NCBI GenBank assembly: GCA_003132405.1
Contig: PKXQ01000125.1
Location: 1 to 38,098, forward strand
Direction of reading: 5' to 3'
Source: Acidobacteriaceae bacterium
GTDB lineage: Bacteria; Acidobacteriota; Terriglobia; Terriglobales; Acidobacteriaceae
Length of the DNA: 38,098 nt
Position 1 is the stretch's first letter. Every line of letters starts with the position of its first letter. The position numbers were made by a program, and so were the translations under genes. This document shows, piece after piece, positions 7,231 to 16,173 of the stretch. The notes beneath the pieces are model-generated. The model had not been told where the DNA came from and did not search any database. It saw nothing but the letters and a program-made list of their open reading frames with translations.

Positions 7231-9603
7231 GTGCGCCGTATTGCAGTCGCAGTTTTCGCTGGATTTTTCTCTCTTCTCTGGCTGGGCGTCGCGCCGTCTC
7301 TCCTTCCGTCTGCAGTCGCTCATTCGCAATCATCCGCGCCGACTGAGAGTACGTCTCCTGCTGCGACTGCGCCTGCAACCGCAAAGACCAAGCCAACCGC
7401 GCCCAGTGCAGCTAAAACAACAACCGCCAGAAAGAAGCCCGTCGCCGCGGCTACACGGAAAAAGCACAAGCCCGCCTCGCCGCGCGTCCGCCGAGTGCGC
7501 CGCGCTTTCGTCGCCTCCGCCAGTCTTCGTCCCATGGCGCAACAGTTGTTGCAGGATCGCACTCCGACCGCCTATGCCGGAGTCGAAGCCTATGCGCGCC
7601 ATCATCCCAAAGAAGATGCCGGAGCGCTGGCCTGGCTGGTCATCGGTTACGCTCACACGCTCGATCACGATTACGCCAAAGCCATTGATCCGCTCAATCG
7701 CGCTAAAGCCGGAGCCAGCGAACTGGGAGACTATGTCGCTTATTACCTCGGCGATGCTTACCTGAAAACGGCGCATAACGCGGAGGCGCTCGCTACGCTG
7801 GCCGATTTCGATAAGAACTTTCCCGACTCGCTGCTCATCCGCGATGCTCACCTCGTCTACGCGAGCGCGCTGCTGGAGGAAGGCCGGGCGCAAGAGGCTG
7901 CGTCATTGCTGGAAAAAGACCGGGCCCCGCAGCGCAGCGATCTGGAACTCGCCATCGGCCGCGCCTACGAAGCGGCCGGAGACAATCAGAAAGCAGCCAG
8001 CGCCTTCCGCAATCTTTATTTCAATCTGCCCAACAGTTTCGAGGCCGACATGGCAGGAGCGGAATTGCGCAAGCTCGGAGTTTCGGGCTCCGTGGCCGAG
8101 CGCCGCACTCGCGCCGACCTCCTACTCAAAGCCAAACATTACGACGAGGCGGCTCACGACTACCGCGATTTAGTGCAGGCGGTCAGTCCCGCCGACCGTG
8201 CTGAAGTCCAGTTGGCGTTGGCGGCCGCGCTCGAAAAAAGTGGCGGCAATGACAGCAAAGAGGCCCACCATATTCTGATCGCGATCGGCGTGCAGCAGGG
8301 CGACGCTGAAGCCGAGCGCCTCTATCTGCTCAGCGAGACCGAGCGTTCCGCCAGCGACGAAGACGCCGTGCAGCGCCGGCTCACCGAGCTCCGTTTATAT
8401 GGTCCGACGAGTCCGTGGCTCGAACAGGCGCTACTTTCCGCCGGAAACATGTATCTGCTGAAACGCGATTACGACCACGCCATCGATTATTTCCGCGAAT
8501 TGCAGGAGCGCTTTCCGAAAGGTACGCGCGCATCCTATGCGCACTGGAAAGCTGCCTGGCTCGCCTTCCGCCAGGGCCGCACCGACGAAGCGCGAAAAGG
8601 CTTCGAAGATCAAATCGCGCTTTATCCCGATTCCAACGAAGTTCCCAATGCTTTGTATTGGCGTGCGCGCCTGGCCGAAGAAGAGGGTAATCCCGCGATG
8701 GCGCGGGCCTTTTATCAGAAACTTTCCGATCGCTACCGCAACTATTATTATGCCGAGTTTGGCCGGCAGCGCTTGAAAGCCTTGTCAGGCGGGGCCGAGG
8801 CAACGCCGAAAGAAGATCCGCCGCATTACGCACTGCTCGACCGGGTTGGCTCGCTATCGACCGCCGGCAAGATTACCGCTACCGATCCTCCGGAGGATAA
8901 TCTCCGCGTCGAACGCGCGCGCCTGCTGTCGAACGGGGGCTTGGCCGATGCGGCCGTCCGCGAGTTGCAAGCCGCTGCCGCCCAGGAGGATGGAACATGG
9001 GCGCCGCCCGAAATGGCGCGCGTCTATCAGGACGGTGGCCGCTACGATCGCGGCATCGAAATCATGAAGCGCACGACGCCCAACTATTTCGCCGTCGATC
9101 TCCCCGACCTGCCGCGTCCTTATTGGGAGGCGCTTTTCCCGAAAGCCTATTGGGCCGATCTGCGCAAATATTCCGTGCTCAATGGCCTCGATCCTTATCT
9201 CGTAGCCTCGCTCATAAGACAGGAATCCGAATTCAACGCGATGGCGCTCTCGCACGCGAATGCGGTAGGCCTGATGCAGCTCCTGCCGAAAACTGGAAAA
9301 ACCGTAGCCAAACAAGTCAAACTCAAGGGCTACAGCGCCCCGCAACTCTTTACCCCAGCCGTGAACCTGGAGCTAGGCACGCGCTACTTCAAAGAAATGG
9401 TCGACAAGTATAACGGCCAGTTCGAATACGCACTCGCCGCCTATAACGCAGGCACCGACCGCGTAGGCGACTGGCTGGGACAAGGCCACTACCGCGATCC
9501 GCAGGAATTCGTAGAGTCGATTCCTTTCACCGAAACCCGCGAGTATGTGCAAGCTATTCTGCGCAATGCGAATGTGTATCGGCAGCTTTACGGGACGCCG
9601 TAA
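7231..9603 (+). CDS. slt: Soluble lytic murein transglycosylase (Slt70-like)
   Basis: A 790-residue periplasmic enzyme that cleaves peptidoglycan glycan strands to 1,6-anhydro-muropeptides. The GTG at 7231 follows AGGTAGGG and opens a signal peptide ('MRRIAVAVFAGFFSLLWLGV'). A Lys/Ala/Pro-rich linker follows (~residues 35-90). About 95-600 is an alpha-superhelix of TPR-like repeats ('HYDEAAHDYRDL', 'DYDHAIDYFRELQERFP'). The SLT catalytic domain is ~640-790, with catalytic Glu665 in 'RQESEFN', then 'AVGLMQLLP' and 'ALAAYNAGTDRV'. It is longer than E. coli Slt70 (~645 residues) because of the linker and extra repeats. Linked to the GAF-like gene by an 11-base gap and convergent with lspA. Confidence 0.92.
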   Translation: MRRIAVAVFAGFFSLLWLGVAPSLLPSAVAHSQSSAPTESTSPAATAPATAKTKPTAPSAAKTTTARKKPVAAATRKKHKPASPRVRRVRRAFVASASLRPMAQQLLQDRTPTAYAGVEAYARHHPKEDAGALAWLVIGYAHTLDHDYAKAIDPLNRAKAGASELGDYVAYYLGDAYLKTAHNAEALATLADFDKNFPDSLLIRDAHLVYASALLEEGRAQEAASLLEKDRAPQRSDLELAIGRAYEAAGDNQKAASAFRNLYFNLPNSFEADMAGAELRKLGVSGSVAERRTRADLLLKAKHYDEAAHDYRDLVQAVSPADRAEVQLALAAALEKSGGNDSKEAHHILIAIGVQQGDAEAERLYLLSETERSASDEDAVQRRLTELRLYGPTSPWLEQALLSAGNMYLLKRDYDHAIDYFRELQERFPKGTRASYAHWKAAWLAFRQGRTDEARKGFEDQIALYPDSNEVPNALYWRARLAEEEGNPAMARAFYQKLSDRYRNYYYAEFGRQRLKALSGGAEATPKEDPPHYALLDRVGSLSTAGKITATDPPEDNLRVERARLLSNGGLADAAVRELQAAAAQEDGTWAPPEMARVYQDGGRYDRGIEIMKRTTPNYFAVDLPDLPRPYWEALFPKAYWADLRKYSVLNGLDPYLVASLIRQESEFNAMALSHANAVGLMQLLPKTGKTVAKQVKLKGYSAPQLFTPAVNLELGTRYFKEMVDKYNGQFEYALAAYNAGTDRVGDWLGQGHYRDPQEFVESIPFTETREYVQAILRNANVYRQLYGTP

Positions 9604-9622
9604 AACGTGGATTGCAGAGGGG

Positions 9623-9688
9623 AGAGGTCAGATTGCAGAGGTGGAAGGTCACGATCCTTGAGGGCTTTACCTCTGCAATCTGACCTCT
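9623..9688. repeat. 20-bp perfect inverted repeat between convergent slt and lspA
   Basis: AGAGGTCAGATTGCAGAGGT (9623-9642) is repeated inverted at 9669-9688, with a 26-base spacer. ATTGCAGAGG also occurs as a direct repeat at 9611-9620 and 9632-9641. It lies between two convergent genes and may end transcription from both sides, although no U-run follows. Confidence 0.8.
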
Positions 9689-9705
9689 TACCTCTGACCT
9701 TGAAT

Positions 9706-10191
9706 CTAAGCCGACTGCCGACTAGGTGTCTTCGCAAATACGATCTCGAACACCAGCAGCCCCGCTCCCACCACAATCGCGCTGTCGGCGACATTGAAGG
9801 CGGGCCACTGGTGCGGGCCTATATAGAAGAGAAGAAAATCCACCACATGGCGGCTGACCAGGCGATCCCACAAGTTGCCGATCGCGCCCCCGAGAATCAG
9901 CGACAGACCAATTCCAGTCGAGGTCAGGCTGTGGCTGTTTTTCCAGAGCATCGCCGAAACAATCAGCAGCGCGATAATCGAAAAGCCGATCAGCATTCCG
10001 GCCTTCCATTCCGACGGCGAATCCGCAAAAATGCCAAACGCGGCGCCCGGGTTCTCGGCGTGGATGATGCGAAAAAATCCCGGAATCACCGGAATGCTGT
10101 CATGCAACGAAAGCCGCCGCGCAATCGTCCACTTAGTGACGCGATCGAGAGCGATGACTGACAACGCGATTAGAAGATGATATTTGCGCAT
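9706..10191 (-). CDS. lspA: Lipoprotein signal peptidase (signal peptidase II)
   Basis: This inner-membrane aspartyl protease removes signal peptides from diacylglyceryl-modified prolipoproteins. The 161-residue product has four membrane helices and the family motifs 'DRVTKW', 'ENPGAAFG', 'GGAIGNLWDR' and 'VVDFL...FNVADSAI'. The catalytic aspartates are Asp118 (VVDF) and Asp136 (NVADS). It lies downstream of ileS on the same strand, the common ileS-lspA arrangement, but here a 192-bp gap with a long inverted repeat separates them. Confidence 0.96.
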   Translation of the reverse strand: MRKYHLLIALSVIALDRVTKWTIARRLSLHDSIPVIPGFFRIIHAENPGAAFGIFADSPSEWKAGMLIGFSIIALLIVSAMLWKNSHSLTSTGIGLSLILGGAIGNLWDRLVSRHVVDFLLFYIGPHQWPAFNVADSAIVVGAGLLVFEIVFAKTPSRQSA

Positions 10192-10236
10192 TGCGAAAAA
10201 GTTCTCTGTTCTTCTCTTACGTCGATATAAGTCTAA

Positions 10237-10321
10237 GTTGTCATCCTGAGCGAAGCGAAGGACCCATGCATTCCGCCGCTGCGACGATACATAGGTCCTT
10301 CGCTGCGCTCAGGATGACAAC
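10237..10321. repeat. REP-like inverted repeat ('TCATCCTGAGCGAAGCGAAGG' family)
   Basis: The left arm 10237-10270 begins GTTGTCATCCTGAGCGAAGC. The right arm 10288-10321 is its reverse complement with about three mismatches. The loop is 17 bases. Similar 'TCATCCTGAGCGAAGCGAAGG' hairpins are widely scattered in intergenic DNA of many bacteria. Here it sits between ileS and lspA and could end or process the shared transcript. Confidence 0.85.
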
Positions 10322-10383
10322 ATCAAATTGCGCGGCGGGCTGGGAGCACAACACTAGCTTATCGCGTTTGCCAGAAGCCGCAG

Positions 10384-13254
10384 TTACGATCCACTAATCT
10401 CCGCGCCGATTTCTTTGAGCACGGCGCTGCAACGCTCGCATACCGTCGGATAATCTTTATCTTCGCCAACGCGTGTTGAAAAATTCCAGCAGCGCTCGCA
10501 CTTCAGTCCCGGAGCCTTGCTCACCTGCACCGCAACCGGCGCGTCCCCATTGCTGGCGCCCTTTTTCAATTCGACTGCGGAGACAATAAAGAAGTAGCGC
10601 AAATCATTCTTAAAACGTTCCAGCACCGAAAACACCGGATCAACGGCAGTCAACGTAACCTGCGCCTGAAGATTGCCTCCGATGAGCTTCTGGTTGCGCG
10701 CTTCTTCCAGCGCCTTCAAGACAGTCTCGCGCACGCCTCGAATCGTCTTCCAGTCGTCTGCCTGTTTCGGATCGGCCGCGCTCGCCGCTGCCGCGCCTCC
10801 CAACAAATCTGCCGCTTCGGGAAATGTAGTCAGATGCACGCTCTCCAGCCTGCCCGCAACCGATGGCAGATACTGCCAGACTTCTTCGCAGGTGAAGCTC
10901 ATGATCGGCGCGAGCAAGCGCACCAGTGCTTCTCCGCTGCGCCAGATGGCGGTCTGCGCCGCTCGCCGCGATACTGATTTGCGAGCCGATGTGTAGAGCC
11001 TGTCTTTCAATACGTCGAAATAAAAAGCGCTCAATTCCACGCCGCAGAAATTGTTGATGCGGTGATAGATCTTGTGGAACGCGAATTCTTCATACGAGCG
11101 CTGCACATCCTCCGACACTTCAACCGCCTGCCGCAGCATGTATTGATCGATGGGCTGCATCTCATCGAACGCAACCACATCTCGCACCGGATCGAAGCCA
11201 TCGAGATTGCCGAGTATGTAGCGAAAAGTATTGCGGATGTCGCGATAGATGCCTGCGACGCGCTGCATGATCTGCGGCGAGCAGGCTACATCTTCTCTGA
11301 AGTCGACCGACGCTACCCACATACGCACAATCTCGCCACCCAGCGTATCCGCGATCTCGACCGGATCAACCGTGTTGCCCAGCGACTTCGACATGGCGCG
11401 GCCCTGCTCATCGAGTGTCCATCCGCTGGTCGCAACCATGCGATACGGAGCGCTGCCCTCATAGCCAATTGCGCAGAGCAGCGAAGAATGAAACCATCCG
11501 CGATGCTGGTCGCCGCCTTCAAGATAAAGATCGGCAGGCCAGGGTAGATTCGGCTCGTGGCCAAGCACGGCGGCATGGCTCGATCCCGACTCGAACCACA
11601 CGTCGAGAATGTCGGTTTCTTTTTTGAACTTCGTACCACCGCAGTGCGCACACTTATGGCCGGACGCAAGGATCGCATCCGCCTCCGGCGTGTACCACGC
11701 GTCGGCGCCGTGCTGCGCAACGAACTGCACCACCTTGCGATTGATATGCGGATCGTTCAGCGGCTTGCCGCAGTTGTCGCACAGAAACACCGCGATCGGC
11801 ACGCCCCAAACTCTTTGGCGAGAGATGCACCAGTCGGGCCGCGTGGCGATCATGTTCGAGATGCGCTCTTCGCCCCATGCTGGATCCCACTTCACTTTGG
11901 CGATTTCGGCGAGCGTGCGGCTGCGCATGGTCTCGCCCGTGGCTGTTTCGCCTTTCGGCGATCGCTTCATCGGCGTATCCATCCCGATGAACCACTGCTC
12001 GGTCGCGCGAAAAATCACCGGGTTGTGGCAACGCCAGCAATGGGGATACGAGTGCTCCATCTTTTCCGTGTGCAGCAGCACGCCGCGCGCTTTCAACAAT
12101 TCGACGATCGGGGTATTGGCATCGAAAATACGCTTGCCTTCATACTCGGGAAGGCCATTGCGGAGGATTCCCGCTTTATCCACGTTGCAAGTCGGATCGA
12201 TCTTGTATTTCTGGCCGGTGATGAAGTCTTCTGCGCCGTGCGCGGGAGCCGTGTGCACCACGCCCGTCCCTTGATCCATGGTGACGTAATCGGCGAGCAC
12301 GCCAACGATTTTGCGATCGAGAAACGGGTGCCGGAAATCGGCATACTCCATCTTGCGGCCGGGGAAACGCGCAATCTCGCGTGCCGATTGCAGCCCAGTC
12401 TTCTCTTGCACCACCGCCGCCAGTCGAGCGCCAACGATAAACACGTCGTCGCCATTTTCGAGCGCCACATATTCTTCATCCGGATGAAACGCCACCGCCA
12501 TCGACGCCGGCAGTGTCCATGGGGTCGTCGTCCAGATGATGGTCGAAATTTTCTTGCCGCGCCGCTCCGCATCAGCAAGCGCCGGATCGATCGCCGCCGC
12601 ATCGCCCGCAAACGGATACTTCACCCACACCGTCGGGCTGGTGTGATTCTCATATTCGACCTCGGCCTCCGCCAGCGCCGTTTCGTCAAAGACGCACCAG
12701 TAGACCGACCGCAATCCCTTGTAGACGAAGTCGTTCTCCAAAAAGCGATAGAGAATGCCGAGTACCGCCGCTTCGTATTGTGGCGTCATTGTCGAATACG
12801 GATTATCGAAGCGTCCGAAAACGCCGATTCGCTTAAATTGCGACCGCTGTAGATCGAGAAATTTCTCCGCATACTTGCGGCATTCGGCGCGCACATCGAC
12901 CGCCGCCATTTGAAGCTTCTTGCCGCCCAGCATCTGGTCGACTTTGATCTCGATCGGCAGGCCGTGACAATCCCACCCGGGCACGTAGGGCGAATCGAAG
13001 GCGGCCATGTTCTTCGATTTGACGATGAAGTCCTTCAGACATTTATTCATCGCCGTGCCGAGATGGATGGGCCCGTTGGCGTACGGAGGACCATCGTGCA
13101 GCACGTAGGTGGGCGACCCTTTGCGGACCTCGCGGATGCGGTCGTAGATCCGCTGCTCCTCCCATCGAGCCAGGATTTTAGGCTCGTTCTGGGGCAGCCC
13201 CGCCTTCATGGGGAAGCCGGTTTTGGGCAGGTTGATAGTGGACTTCAAGTCCAT
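10384..13254 (-). CDS. ileS: Isoleucyl-tRNA synthetase
   Basis: A class I enzyme that charges tRNA-Ile, with an editing domain against Val. From the ATG at 13252-13254 it is 956 residues and begins 'MDLKSTINLPKTGFPMKAGL', the usual start; the frame extends upstream but that part is not family-like. The HIGH-type motif is HLGT at residues 64-67 ('PPYANGPIHLGT') and KMSKS is 'AMSKS' at 620-624. The editing domain includes 'TIIWTTTPWTLPASMAVAF'. A C-terminal zinc finger uses Cys919, Cys922, Cys939 and Cys942. This is the bacterial form with the zinc tail. No T-box leader is evident. Confidence 0.97.
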   Translation of the reverse strand: MDLKSTINLPKTGFPMKAGLPQNEPKILARWEEQRIYDRIREVRKGSPTYVLHDGPPYANGPIHLGTAMNKCLKDFIVKSKNMAAFDSPYVPGWDCHGLPIEIKVDQMLGGKKLQMAAVDVRAECRKYAEKFLDLQRSQFKRIGVFGRFDNPYSTMTPQYEAAVLGILYRFLENDFVYKGLRSVYWCVFDETALAEAEVEYENHTSPTVWVKYPFAGDAAAIDPALADAERRGKKISTIIWTTTPWTLPASMAVAFHPDEEYVALENGDDVFIVGARLAAVVQEKTGLQSAREIARFPGRKMEYADFRHPFLDRKIVGVLADYVTMDQGTGVVHTAPAHGAEDFITGQKYKIDPTCNVDKAGILRNGLPEYEGKRIFDANTPIVELLKARGVLLHTEKMEHSYPHCWRCHNPVIFRATEQWFIGMDTPMKRSPKGETATGETMRSRTLAEIAKVKWDPAWGEERISNMIATRPDWCISRQRVWGVPIAVFLCDNCGKPLNDPHINRKVVQFVAQHGADAWYTPEADAILASGHKCAHCGGTKFKKETDILDVWFESGSSHAAVLGHEPNLPWPADLYLEGGDQHRGWFHSSLLCAIGYEGSAPYRMVATSGWTLDEQGRAMSKSLGNTVDPVEIADTLGGEIVRMWVASVDFREDVACSPQIMQRVAGIYRDIRNTFRYILGNLDGFDPVRDVVAFDEMQPIDQYMLRQAVEVSEDVQRSYEEFAFHKIYHRINNFCGVELSAFYFDVLKDRLYTSARKSVSRRAAQTAIWRSGEALVRLLAPIMSFTCEEVWQYLPSVAGRLESVHLTTFPEAADLLGGAAAASAADPKQADDWKTIRGVRETVLKALEEARNQKLIGGNLQAQVTLTAVDPVFSVLERFKNDLRYFFIVSAVELKKGASNGDAPVAVQVSKAPGLKCERCWNFSTRVGEDKDYPTVCERCSAVLKEIGAEISGS

Positions 13255-13570
13255 TGGCACTTGCAAGATTCTCCCAACTGATTGAATCTTTTCATTATAT
13301 AGGCAGCGCAGCAGGGGGCGGGGACGGGGTGCCGCACTCGCAACGGATTGCAAAAAGTACTCTCTGCATCCGCCGAAAAGCGTGTACAATTTTCTGCAGA
13401 TTGAGGTTCCTGGCATTCAGACGGATTTAGCCGTTATATGGACAGGCTTGTCTGTTTCGCGTCAGGTTCGCCCGCTTTACAATGATATTTTTCACAAGCG
13501 TTGAGGAACGCGGACGCATCTAAATGTACGACCACCTGCATCGCGAATTTGGGCCGCTGCTCGGGAAAAT
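13255..13570. other. Divergent promoter region between ileS and tonB-like gene
   Basis: A 316-bp stretch with no gene recognised. On the minus strand a perfect TATAAT (13294-13299) lies 40 bases before the ileS ATG, but the -35 position is GC-rich and unlike TTGACA. On the plus strand TACAAT (13478-13483) lies ~90 bases before the tonB-like gene, with only a weak -35. Confidence 0.5.
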
Positions 13571-14584
13571 ATGCCAGAACTAGAAACACCGCAGAATCCG
13601 CAAACGCCAGCGCAGGGACTGGCTCCCGAACCAGAGCTGCATCTCCTTCTTCAAAATCAGACTCTGGACGAGCCTGTCTGGAAATCGCTGTTCCGCAATA
13701 TTGATGAATTCTTTTTCCCCAAGAAACTGCCGCCGCTCGTTCTGACCTCGAAGCCGGTTCCGGTGCGCGATATCTGGGGCTTCTACGACTACAAGCGGCG
13801 GGGCGCTTTCGGCTCTACTGTCGTTCATATTCTCGCCGTGCTCGCCATTATTCTGGCGACATACCTGGGTCGCAGGATCGTTGACGTAGCCAAGCCGAAG
13901 CAAACCGTTCTACTGATCGCGCCCGATGATCTTCCCGTTCTGCCGCCTTCGAAGAGCATAAGCGGAGGTGGTGGCGGCGGCGGCGATCGTGACAAGCTTC
14001 AGGCTTCGCAGGGCCGTTTGCCCAAGCAGTCGATGCAACAGATTACTCCGCCCATGGCGGTGGTGCGTAATCTCGACCCGAAACTACCTGTCGCACCGAC
14101 GATTGTCGTGCCGCCTGACATCAAGTTGGTTCAGCCGAACATGCCTGATCTCGGCGATCCCGTGTCGCATCTGCCTTCGGTGCCGTCCAACGGAACTGGA
14201 GCGGGCGGCGGCATCGGCTCTGGTAGCGGAGGCGGCGTTGGCTCAGGCGAAGGCCCCGGATTCGGTCCCGGTCGTGGCGGCGGTACTGGCGGCGGAGTCT
14301 TCCACGTGGGCGGTGGCGTTTCCGCCCCGAAGGTGATCTATCAGCCCGATCCTGAATATTCAGAGGAAGCTCGCAAGGCTAAATTTCAAGGCACCTGCGT
14401 GCTGTGGCTTGTGGTTGGTCCCGATGGCAAGCCGCGCGACATACGTGTGGCTCGCACCCTGGGATTGGGTCTGGATGAAAAGGCACTCGAAGCGGTAAAA
14501 AACTGGCGTTTCGAGCCCGCCCTCAAAGACAACAAGCCGGTCGCGGTGCAGATTAACGTGGAAGTGACGTTCCGCTTGTACTGA
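13571..14584 (+). CDS. Energy transducer, TonB family
   Basis: A 337-residue protein with a single membrane helix near residues 78-98 ('GSTVVHILAVLAIILATYLG'), preceded by an unusually long cytoplasmic N-terminus. Two Gly-rich stretches follow (~131-138 and ~210-255) within a Pro-rich periplasmic linker. The C-terminal ~80 residues form a TonB domain ('PDPEYSEEARKAKFQGTCVL', 'VKNWRFEPALKDNKPVAVQI'). Such proteins carry proton-motive energy from the inner membrane to outer-membrane receptors. No exbB/exbD is nearby, so it must use ones encoded elsewhere. The ATG at 13571 has CGGGAAAA just ahead. Several TonB-like proteins usually exist per genome, so no receptor can be named. Confidence 0.9.
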   Translation: MPELETPQNPQTPAQGLAPEPELHLLLQNQTLDEPVWKSLFRNIDEFFFPKKLPPLVLTSKPVPVRDIWGFYDYKRRGAFGSTVVHILAVLAIILATYLGRRIVDVAKPKQTVLLIAPDDLPVLPPSKSISGGGGGGGDRDKLQASQGRLPKQSMQQITPPMAVVRNLDPKLPVAPTIVVPPDIKLVQPNMPDLGDPVSHLPSVPSNGTGAGGGIGSGSGGGVGSGEGPGFGPGRGGGTGGGVFHVGGGVSAPKVIYQPDPEYSEEARKAKFQGTCVLWLVVGPDGKPRDIRVARTLGLGLDEKALEAVKNWRFEPALKDNKPVAVQINVEVTFRLY

Positions 14585-14621
14585 CATCGCTGTACAAGGA
14601 AAATTTTGGAGCCCTATGAAT

Positions 14622-14643
14622 CGGTCGCGCAAGCGGCCGTTTT
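14622..14643 (+). terminator. Intrinsic terminator after the tonB-like gene
   Basis: CGGTCGC (14622-14628), a GCAA tetraloop and GCGGCCG (14633-14639) form a 7-bp stem, followed by TTTTGTTGTT. Confidence 0.8.
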
Positions 14644-14690
14644 GTTGTTGGACGAAGTCGGCAATCCGGTCATTCAACGGCGCGGGCTAC

Positions 14691-15518
14691 TTATTCTTTC
14701 AAATCCACATGCACAACATCTTCCACGGGAAGGCCTAAAAACCGCGACCCCATCTTCCTGAATTTTTCCGCCGAATCGGTAGCAAAAAACTTGATCATTG
14801 AAGCAGCGACCAGTTCGCGGTTTTTACTTGAAGACGGATCTTCCAAAAGCCGCGCGACCTCCTGCGCCGTCGACTCGGCCGAGTCCACGATGGCGACATG
14901 CTCCGGTGCCACGCGCCGCAAGAGCGGCTTAATCAGCGGATAATGTGTGCAGCCGAGCACCAGCACGTCGGCATTAAAATCGCCCGCGTCACCGGCAAAT
15001 GCCTCCGACAAATAAATCCTTGCGACCTGTTCGGTCACCGGATGTTCCACCCAGCCTTCTTCGACCAGCGGCACAAAAAGGGGGCAAGCCTTCTCGCGCA
15101 CTGCGATCTTCCTGACTTCGAGTGCACGCTGGTAGGCGTGACTGCTGATCGTCGCCTCCGTGCCGATGACGACAACTTTCTTTTTGTGGCTGGCCGCCGC
15201 TGCCGCTTCCGCTCCCGGTTCGACTACGCCGATCACCTCCACGCTGGCCGCCGCCTTGATCTCATCGAGCGCCAGCGCCGTGGCAGTGTTGCAGGCAATC
15301 ACCAGCAACTCCGCGCCCTGATCCTGCAGGTAGCGCACCGCCCCGACCGCGTAATGCGCGACCGTGGCCGCCGATTTCGATCCGTAGGGAAGGCGCGCCG
15401 TGTCGCCGAAATAAAGATAGTTGGCGCCAGGGATGCGATTCAGCAAGGCGCGCAGAACGGTGAGCCCACCTACGCCTGAGTCAAAAACGCCGATCGTCGG
15501 TCGCTGTGCTGCGATCAC
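14691..15518 (-). CDS. murI: Glutamate racemase
   Basis: It makes D-glutamate for peptidoglycan. The 275-residue product has the cofactor-independent racemase motifs: 'FDSGVGGLTV' (Asp13, Ser14), catalytic Cys76 in 'ACNTAT', and catalytic Cys190 in 'GCTHYPL'. The start is a GTG at 15516-15518, only one base after the stop of the preceding gene, so translation is probably coupled to that gene. A second, diverged copy of codons for 'RPTIGVFDSGVGGLTV' lies ~1.2 kb upstream, beyond a two-gene HEPN module. The simplest reading is that the module inserted at the murI 5' end and this intact gene carries a new start. Confidence 0.95.
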   Translation of the reverse strand: MIAAQRPTIGVFDSGVGGLTVLRALLNRIPGANYLYFGDTARLPYGSKSAATVAHYAVGAVRYLQDQGAELLVIACNTATALALDEIKAAASVEVIGVVEPGAEAAAAASHKKKVVVIGTEATISSHAYQRALEVRKIAVREKACPLFVPLVEEGWVEHPVTEQVARIYLSEAFAGDAGDFNADVLVLGCTHYPLIKPLLRRVAPEHVAIVDSAESTAQEVARLLEDPSSSKNRELVAASMIKFFATDSAEKFRKMGSRFLGLPVEDVVHVDLKE

Positions 15519-15519
15519 C

Positions 15520-16173
15520 CTATGCTAGTCCCAGCCGTTTCAGTTTTGAGTGCTTGAGTTGCACATTGGGGATGGCGGCATTTCCATTGTCGGCAAGATC
15601 TCGGACGGCACGCTCGACAATTTCTCCATGGATTCCTATCTCTCCCTCTAGGAAATCTCTTAATCTATCCAATCCCTGGACCGAGACGTCCCGCGCGCCG
15701 CCACCCGACCCTGGGATATAGATAACGGAATACTTACCTTCCGCGTTTCCGCGGGCCTCGTTAGTGCGGATGATGTCAACCGACCCGGTGTAGAGGTAGG
15801 CATCTTCGACGAAGCTGCCCTCGATGGATGGATTAACCAGTCTGTAGTCTTCATGCCCCAGCTTCCCCAAAGCGCGGCTCTCTTTCTCGAGCAATCGCAG
15901 GATGCGGTCCCTCGGGCTCCTTAGGAAGACGCCCCGCAGCGGAAACTCGCCTTCGAGGTGCGCTTTTTGAATCGCCTTGTGTACTTTTCCATATGCGGCC
16001 AACGGCCCCAACTCGTCAACCAGTGGCGTGGCAATCGTCAGTTGCCATTCCTCGGCCTCTGAAACAAAGGCCCACAGGCCGACTGTGACTGGAATGCCTG
16101 CCCGGCTCAGCGCCGCGATCACCTTGCGCCCGAGATCAATACTGCTCTTGTCTACCAACGCTGTCGTAGCCAT
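15520..16173 (-). CDS. Conserved protein of unknown function, partner of HEPN protein
   Basis: A 217-residue soluble protein. Its N-terminal half reads as an alpha/beta domain ('DLGRKVIAALSRAGIPVTVG', 'EEWQLTIATPLVDELGP'). The middle contains 'VEDAYLYTG', and the C-terminus is a basic tail ('QLKHSKLKRLGLA'). I recall this 'ALxxAGxPVxxxxWxxxxExxxWxLxIATPLVDExGP' pattern from uncharacterised proteins encoded next to HEPN-domain genes, but no function is known to me. Its start overlaps the HEPN gene by 22 bases and its stop is one base from the murI start. It may be the partner (antitoxin or effector) of the HEPN protein; that is inference from gene order. Confidence 0.8.
   Translation of the reverse strand: MATTALVDKSSIDLGRKVIAALSRAGIPVTVGLWAFVSEAEEWQLTIATPLVDELGPLAAYGKVHKAIQKAHLEGEFPLRGVFLRSPRDRILRLLEKESRALGKLGHEDYRLVNPSIEGSFVEDAYLYTGSVDIIRTNEARGNAEGKYSVIYIPGSGGGARDVSVQGLDRLRDFLEGEIGIHGEIVERAVRDLADNGNAAIPNVQLKHSKLKRLGLA

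Noticed and set aside
9607..10161. A 184-codon open frame on the plus strand over lspA
   Set aside because: It lies opposite the clear lspA gene and starts in the intergenic inverted repeat.
11557..12852. A 431-codon open frame on the plus strand antisense to ileS
   Set aside because: It has no family-like sequence or ribosome binding site. It is a by-product of GC-rich codons in ileS, whose own product is unmistakable.
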